From: Parvularcula sp039822105
Lineage (GTDB): Bacteria; Pseudomonadota; Alphaproteobacteria; Caulobacterales; Parvularculaceae
Length of the DNA stretch: 64,000 nucleotides
NCBI GenBank assembly: GCA_039822105.1
Contig: JBCBMW010000002.1
Location: 310,001 to 374,000 of the forward strand
Direction of reading: 5' to 3'
Notes under the pieces: generated by a model
Seen by the model: the letters and a program-made list of their open reading frames with translations, nothing else
Databases searched by the model: none
What the model was told of the DNA's origin: nothing
Made by a program: the position numbers and the translations under genes
In this document: in pieces, positions 59,427-64,000 of the stretch
How positions within the stretch are numbered: the first letter of the stretch is position 1
Layout of the letters: every line of letters starts with the position of its first letter

Positions 59427-60650
59427 TCAGCTCAAGAGATCGTGTGCCTTGCGGCAGGCTTCAAGAAGGGCGTCGACTTCGTCGTGGGTGTTGTAGGCCG
59501 CGAAACTGGCTCGCGCGGTGGCAGAGACGCCCAGGCGCTTCATCAGCGGCTGGCAACAGTGGTGCCCCGCGCGTACGGCCACGCCCTGACGATCGAGGAT
59601 GGTGGAGACATCATGCGGGTGCACACCTTTGAGGTTGAAGGCGACGACAGGGCCTTTTCCGCTATGCGCGCCGTAGAGCTCGATGAAATTGGCTTCGCGA
59701 AGGGCCTCCATTGCGTGGTCGGTGAGCGCCCGTTCATGCGCACGCAGACCTTCGATGTCTTGCGCTTCGATCCATTCAAGCGCGGCGCCCAGACCGATCA
59801 CCTCGAGGATCGGCGGCGTGCCAGCCTCAAACCGGTGCGGCGGCTCATTATAGGTGATCCGCTCTTGCTCGACGATATCGATCATTTCACCGCCGCCGCG
59901 ATAGGGCGGCAATCGGTCGAGCACGGATTTCTTTCCGTAAAGGACGCCAATGCCCGTCGGGCCATAGGTCTTGTGACCCGTGAAGACATAGAAATCGACG
60001 CCGAGATCTTGCACGTCTTGCGGGCCATGCACCGCCGCCTGACAGCCATCGGCCAGGATCATCGCGCCGTGCTCATGCGCGATGCGGGCCATCTCTTTCA
60101 GCGGTGTGACAGCGCCAAGGACGTTTGATTGATGCGTGATCGCCACCAATTTCGTCCGCTCGGTGAACATCGCGGCATAAGTGTCAAGATCGACATTGCC
60201 GTCGTCATCAACATCGAGCCATTTGAGAACCGCACCCTTCCGCTCCCGCAGGAAGTGCCACGGCACGATGTCGGAATGGTGCTCCATCACGGAGAGGATG
60301 ATCTCATCCCCCTCGCCGATTTCCTCTTGACCCAGAACATTGGCCACGAGGTTCACCGCATCGGTGCCGCCCATGGTGAAGATGATCTCGTCCGTGCTCG
60401 CCGCGTTGAGGTAGCGGCGTGCAGTCTCCCGCGAGGCCTCAAACGCCGCCGTCGTCTCATTCGCCAGGGTGTGAAGCCCGCGGTGGACATTCGCATACTG
60501 ACCAGCCATCGCGCCGGACAGTGCATCGATCACCGCCTGCGGCTTTTGCACCGACGCCGCATTGTCGAGATAGACCAGCGGCTTGCCGTGCACCTCACGG
60601 CTCAAAATTGGGAACTGCCCGCGAATATCCTGGACGTTGAAGGTCATCAT
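59427..60650 (-). CDS. sufS: Cysteine desulfurase SufS
   Basis: A 407-residue PLP enzyme that gives sulfur from cysteine to the SUF scaffold. PLP Lys is in FTGHKTYGPTGIG, the catalytic Cys loop is VRAGHHCCQPLM, and VYLDNAASVQKPQAVIDAL opens the protein. It overlaps the upstream membrane gene by four bases. Confidence 0.96.
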   Translation of the reverse strand: MMTFNVQDIRGQFPILSREVHGKPLVYLDNAASVQKPQAVIDALSGAMAGQYANVHRGLHTLANETTAAFEASRETARRYLNAASTDEIIFTMGGTDAVNLVANVLGQEEIGEGDEIILSVMEHHSDIVPWHFLRERKGAVLKWLDVDDDGNVDLDTYAAMFTERTKLVAITHQSNVLGAVTPLKEMARIAHEHGAMILADGCQAAVHGPQDVQDLGVDFYVFTGHKTYGPTGIGVLYGKKSVLDRLPPYRGGGEMIDIVEQERITYNEPPHRFEAGTPPILEVIGLGAALEWIEAQDIEGLRAHERALTDHAMEALREANFIELYGAHSGKGPVVAFNLKGVHPHDVSTILDRQGVAVRAGHHCCQPLMKRLGVSATARASFAAYNTHDEVDALLEACRKAHDLLS

Positions 60651-61213
60651 GCAAACGCCTCATCACTTGCAATGCCATAAGCAATCAAACCGACTGCCGC
60701 CCCCATAAGTGACGTCAAAAAGACGTCAAATCCATCAATCACATAGCCGACCAATGTTCTGTGGCCATCGCTCATCAATGTAGCGCCATAGTTTCTGCTC
60801 GACAGTCTGTCGCTGAAAGCCGTCAAAACGATTGCCTTCTGTGCGAGGCTAACAATCGCACCAGTGGCAAAGCCAAAAACGACAGCTGACAAGCGCGAGT
60901 CAAAAGAGAAACGGTCAGCAATCGCCCAAACAACTTGTCCAAGAACAATCGCAACCGGCACAGCCACCACGAACCCATAGGTTAGATACATCGCCATCCC
61001 AACGACTATCTGGAGCAATGGTGCTTCTCTTCGTTCAGTTTCAAAAACCGCGTGAAAACCTTCATCGGCCCAGTCTTCGCGAAAGCCAAAAAACTCGACA
61101 ATTTCCCAGTAGAGAAACGTGCTTTCGAAGCCGTCGCTCAAGCCGATGAGTGCCGCTGCGCACACACCGCCCACGAACAACCCCCGCGTTCTATGGCCTC
61201 GGGCTACGGTCAA
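60647..61213 (-). CDS. Membrane protein inside the suf operon, unknown function
   Basis: A 188-residue protein with four probable membrane segments (LFVGGVCAAALIGLSDGF; VVGMAMYLTYGFVVAVPVAI; AVVFGFATGAIVSLAQKAIV; VFLTSLMGAAVGLIAYGI). Its start overlaps the zinc-ribbon gene and its end overlaps sufS by four bases each, so it is translated with the operon. Not recognised. Confidence 0.7.
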   Translation of the reverse strand: MTVARGHRTRGLFVGGVCAAALIGLSDGFESTFLYWEIVEFFGFREDWADEGFHAVFETERREAPLLQIVVGMAMYLTYGFVVAVPVAIVLGQVVWAIADRFSFDSRLSAVVFGFATGAIVSLAQKAIVLTAFSDRLSSRNYGATLMSDGHRTLVGYVIDGFDVFLTSLMGAAVGLIAYGIASDEAFA

Positions 61214-61455
61214 CTGACGGTCAGCTCCTCTAGAAGTTCCATGGTGACGACGGGGCGTTCGACGCCCTTGGCGCGCTCGTCGTCGAAAAAGTCTTGAAGC
61301 GCAGGCACCGCGACGAAGCGGCGAAGGCTGTCCCGCCGCTCATCATCGACCACGGCATAATTGCCGCATTCGGGGCAGCACCAATGGTGCTGACCGCCCA
61401 CGACGCCCTGATACTCAGCGTCCTCAAAACACACAAAACACTCAAGCGTTGCCAC
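61210..61455 (-). CDS. Small zinc-ribbon-like protein in the suf operon
   Basis: An 81-residue protein with two Cys pairs: ECFVCFE near the start and HHWCCPECGNYA, spaced as in a zinc ribbon or rubredoxin-like metal site. It overlaps sufD by one base and the membrane gene by four bases. A metal-binding partner of iron-sulfur assembly is possible but unproven. Confidence 0.7.
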   Translation of the reverse strand: MATLECFVCFEDAEYQGVVGGQHHWCCPECGNYAVVDDERRDSLRRFVAVPALQDFFDDERAKGVERPVVTMELLEELTVS

Positions 61456-62702
61456 TAGGCCCTCCTGAAGATCTCTTCGAATTGGGCCCGGATGGTCTCA
61501 TCGGGGATGCGTTGCAAGACCTCTCCGGCAAAAGCGTCGATCAGGAGGGCACGCGCCTCCTCTTCCGGCACGCCGCGCTGGCGCATGTAAAAAAGCGCTT
61601 CGGGGTCGAGGGCACCGGCGGTGTTGCCGTGGGCGCACTCAACATCATCCGCATAGATCTCAAGCTCTGGCTTAGCGTTAATCTGCGCACCCTTCGAAAG
61701 AAGGAGCGCGTGATGCGCCATTTGCGCATCGGTTTTCTGCGCCCCGCGTTCGACCAAGAACTTGCCCTGGAAGACCCCGCGGGAGCGGTCATCGCCAATG
61801 CCTTTCACCAGCTGATCAGTCTGACCATCCTCACCCGAGAAGGTGACATGGGTCGTGATATCCGTGTGAAGATCACTCTTCAGCCGATAAAGCGCGTCCA
61901 GCTGCGCGGTGCTCTCACCCAAATGGGTAAGGCGCGTTTCGTGCCGCGCGAGCTTAGCGCCCAGGGCCAGCGTGGTTTGATTGAGGGAAGCGGTTTGATC
62001 GCCATCCTTCTCATCAAGCCGGACGACAGACGTGTGCACGATCACCGCGCCGGGCGCTTCGGGTTGGACCACATACCGGTTGCAGGTCGCGCGCTTATCA
62101 AGCTCGATCTCTGTACGGCTGTTGATGAAGGGCGCACCCATCACCTCATGGGTTTCAAGCAGTGTGGCTTCACTCTCGGCGCCGATGGTCACGAACAGGT
62201 TGTCACTGTGCTGACCTTCGCCATCCGATAGGCGCCGCACGGCGACCTTATGCTGAAAGCCAGGCAGCACGCTGATGCTGATCAGGGGCGCAAACTCGGC
62301 AACACCGGCGAGCTCTTGACCGGGGTCTTGGGTTTCGCCGTCACCCTCGCGGCCTTTTTGATAGAATGAGACGACAAGACCGTCATCGACGACATAGGTC
62401 GTGCCCACCTTCACCCCATCAGAAACAATGGGCTTGGGCTCCACCCCGGCGGGTGCAACGGGATGGCCGTTTTTCAGGGTCAGGAGGAAAGCGCCGTCGA
62501 GCGTAAGCGGTGCCTCGGGCACATCCGCAGCAAACGCCTCCGATGGCGCCCGCGGCGTCCGCTCAGCACCGCGGAGGTCAGACCATTTCCAGGTCTCCGT
62601 CCGCCGTCCCGGCAGGCCCCGCTCCCGCAAGGCCGTCGTCACGGCACTCTCCGGCAGGTCCGCAAACAGGCGCTCTTCGAAGGGGGTGAGGGTGACGGCC
62701 AC
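61455..62702 (-). CDS. sufD: Fe-S assembly scaffold subunit SufD
   Basis: A 415-residue beta-helix protein of the SufBCD complex. Recognised by ETWKWSDLRG near the N-terminus, KRATCNRYVVQPEAPGAVIV, SGEDGQTDQLVKGIGDDRSR, VFQGKFLVERGAQKTDAQM and the C-terminal CAHGNTAGALDPEALFYMRQRG with the His used at the SufB-SufD interface. Confidence 0.95.
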   Translation of the reverse strand: MAVTLTPFEERLFADLPESAVTTALRERGLPGRRTETWKWSDLRGAERTPRAPSEAFAADVPEAPLTLDGAFLLTLKNGHPVAPAGVEPKPIVSDGVKVGTTYVVDDGLVVSFYQKGREGDGETQDPGQELAGVAEFAPLISISVLPGFQHKVAVRRLSDGEGQHSDNLFVTIGAESEATLLETHEVMGAPFINSRTEIELDKRATCNRYVVQPEAPGAVIVHTSVVRLDEKDGDQTASLNQTTLALGAKLARHETRLTHLGESTAQLDALYRLKSDLHTDITTHVTFSGEDGQTDQLVKGIGDDRSRGVFQGKFLVERGAQKTDAQMAHHALLLSKGAQINAKPELEIYADDVECAHGNTAGALDPEALFYMRQRGVPEEEARALLIDAFAGEVLQRIPDETIRAQFEEIFRRA

Positions 62703-63458
62703 TTACGCAGCCTCCGCCGAGAATTGTTCGTAGCCGGACTCTTCTAGCTCTCGCGCCAGTTCTGGTCCGCCCGAATGGACGATGCGGCCACCGGCGAGGA
62801 CGTGGATGCGGTCTGGCTTCACATAGTCAAGGAGGCGCTGATAGTGCGTGATCACCAGGAAACCGCGCTCTGGACTGCGCAGCGAATTCACCACGTCGCC
62901 CACCATACGGAGGGCATCGATATCGAGGCCGGAATCCGTTTCGTCCATGATGCAGAAGCGCGGCTCAAACAGCGCCATTTGCAGCATTTCCATCCGCTTC
63001 TTCTCGCCGCCAGAATAGCCGTCATTGAACGGACGTTTCAGCTTCTCTGGCGAAAGACCAACGGTCTTAGCATGCTCGCGGAAGACCTTGAGGAAATCAG
63101 CCGAGGACACCTCCTCCTCGCCGCGCGCTTTCTTCTGGGCGTTGAGGGCGGTACGGAGGAAGTTCATGGTCGCAACGCCGGGGATCGCCGGGGGCTGTTG
63201 GAACGATAGGAACACGCCATTCGCGGCCCGCTCATTCGGGTCCATCTCCAAAACGCTTTCGCCATTCAGAAGGATATCACCCTCCGATGGCGTATAATCC
63301 TCACGCCCCGCAATCGTGTAGGACAGGGTCGACTTTCCTGACCCGTTCGGACCCATGATGGCGTGCACCTCGCCCGCGGGCACGTCGAGGCTCAGGCCAT
63401 CAAGAATACGGTTGCCGCCCAAGGTGACGGTGAGGTTATCAATCTTCAGCATTGCCAA
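62703..63458 (-). CDS. sufC: Fe-S assembly ATPase SufC
   Basis: A 251-residue ABC ATPase powering the SufBCD scaffold. Walker A GPNGSGKSTLSY, signature YSGGEKKRMEML, Walker B FCIMDETDSGLD and the switch His in VITHYQRLL are intact. It abuts sufD (stop 62703, sufD start 62702). Confidence 0.97.
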   Translation of the reverse strand: MAMLKIDNLTVTLGGNRILDGLSLDVPAGEVHAIMGPNGSGKSTLSYTIAGREDYTPSEGDILLNGESVLEMDPNERAANGVFLSFQQPPAIPGVATMNFLRTALNAQKKARGEEEVSSADFLKVFREHAKTVGLSPEKLKRPFNDGYSGGEKKRMEMLQMALFEPRFCIMDETDSGLDIDALRMVGDVVNSLRSPERGFLVITHYQRLLDYVKPDRIHVLAGGRIVHSGGPELARELEESGYEQFSAEAA

Positions 63459-63467
63459 ACTCCAATC

Positions 63468-63821
63468 TTAAACCAGCACCGCCGCCCCGGCGTGCTCGTC
63501 GTAAAAATCTCCGGCATCGTGGCTCTCAACACCGATCTTTTTTGCTTTGCGGACAAACTCCGCTTTCTCATCAAACCGTGTACGGAACAGTACACGGGCA
63601 TACATAACAAAAACTGCACCGCCCGTGATGGCAAAAGACTGCTCAAGCAGCGTCGGCGCGAGGGCGTAGACCACGAAATTGATCAAGAGCAGCACCGCCA
63701 AGGCGCCGTAGTACCACACGGGGAACGTGGGGAAGATATAACGGAGAATCGGCTTCCGGCGTCTTTTCATATTCTTCAGCAGGAAGAGGAGACTCTGTTT
63801 TTGCGCATCGGTGACCGCCAT
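63468..63821 (-). CDS. Small membrane protein before sufC
   Basis: A 117-residue protein with two hydrophobic segments (YGALAVLLLINFVVYALAPTL; AITGGAVFVMYARVLFRT) and basic flanks. The ATG at 63821 has GGAGG eight bases upstream and overlaps the preceding stop by one base. Co-transcribed with sufC. Not recognised. Confidence 0.7.
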   Translation of the reverse strand: MAVTDAQKQSLLFLLKNMKRRRKPILRYIFPTFPVWYYGALAVLLLINFVVYALAPTLLEQSFAITGGAVFVMYARVLFRTRFDEKAEFVRKAKKIGVESHDAGDFYDEHAGAAVLV

Positions 63822-64000
63822 CACTCCGCCCTCCCCGCATATTTGGGCTCAACAATGATGTAGCTAGTCGTTGTGTTGCCAATGTTTTCGGTTTGATGCG
63901 TGATGATCTCGTCCCGGCGCCAGGTGGTGCCGGTGGGCACATCGACGATGCGTGTACCGCTAGCGTCCGTGATCTTTTGTTTTCCGCCCTCAAGAGTGTA
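63821..64000 (-). CDS. Cupin-like protein, 5' part outside the window
   Basis: The last 59 codons are visible (for example VDVPTGTTWRRDEIITHQTE, then IIVEPKYAG). The strand-turn pattern with His and Glu fits a small cupin, as in cytoplasmic proteins near suf genes. The gene runs off the right edge. sufB would be expected further right. Confidence 0.55.
   Translation of the reverse strand, partial: YTLEGGKQKITDASGTRIVDVPTGTTWRRDEIITHQTENIGNTTTSYIIVEPKYAGRAE

Overview
The window is a stretch of alphaproteobacterial chromosome. The evidence for this is the LexA box of the GTTC-N7-GTTC type beside lexA, the trpE/ppiD and trpG-trpD-trpC-lexA blocks, the trkA-trkH-hfq-hflX block, an FtsZ with a conserved C-terminal FtsA-binding tail, a suf operon with sufT and sufA, and VPLPA-type CTERM proteins. 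The genus cannot be read from the sequence. A marine Hyphomonadales or Parvularculaceae-like bacterium is a guess only.

Left part (1-9.9 kb): the end of a methyltransferase gene, then a quorum-sensing locus (luxR converging on luxI, a small gene, and a phytanoyl-CoA-dioxygenase-like gene), an AraC regulator, an NmrA-like reductase, two secreted proteins with VPLPA-type sorting tails, a second AraC regulator and a decayed stretch holding the last codons of an acyl-CoA dehydrogenase.

Island (about 9.98-19.02 kb): a small integrative element lies downstream of a tRNA-Ser(TGA) gene. The last 14 bases of that tRNA recur exactly at 9980-9993, and again at 6161-6175, which suggests two tandem insertions. 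The element carries a P4-type tyrosine integrase, an AlpA-like regulator, small coupled genes, a DUF927 ATPase, an XRE-type regulator and cargo (a secreted DUF1353 protein, a GYF/RDD membrane protein, a tRNA-Cys-like sequence). Just downstream of the DUF927 gene are ten copies of GTGGAAC arranged as a dyad that is symmetric to the single base (15992-16185). This is the strongest candidate here for an undescribed replication, partition or recombination site.

Core part (19.0-64 kb): lexA, trpC, trpD, trpG; a YibQ-like protein; an Rrf2 regulator with paired operators; an Lrp-type regulator divergent from an indoleamine-2,3-dioxygenase-like gene; trpE with ppiD; tpiA, a hydrolase and secG; an LpxR-like protein; a sulfatase relative lacking its catalytic residue; hflX, hfq, trkH, trkA, glutathione reductase, rpiA, ftsZ; a nitroreductase; a TetR-CPBP operon; a MerC/VOC/GNAT run; methylcitrate cycle genes (prpC, prpB, prpD) with a valine-pathway hydrolase nearby; alaS; and a suf operon (sufC, sufD, sufS, sufT, sufA) that contains two extra small genes and continues off the right edge.

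Three genes (yibQ-like, hflX, VOC) have no ATG/GTG/TTG at the start expected from their conserved N-termini. Each may use a rare start codon or may contain a sequence error.
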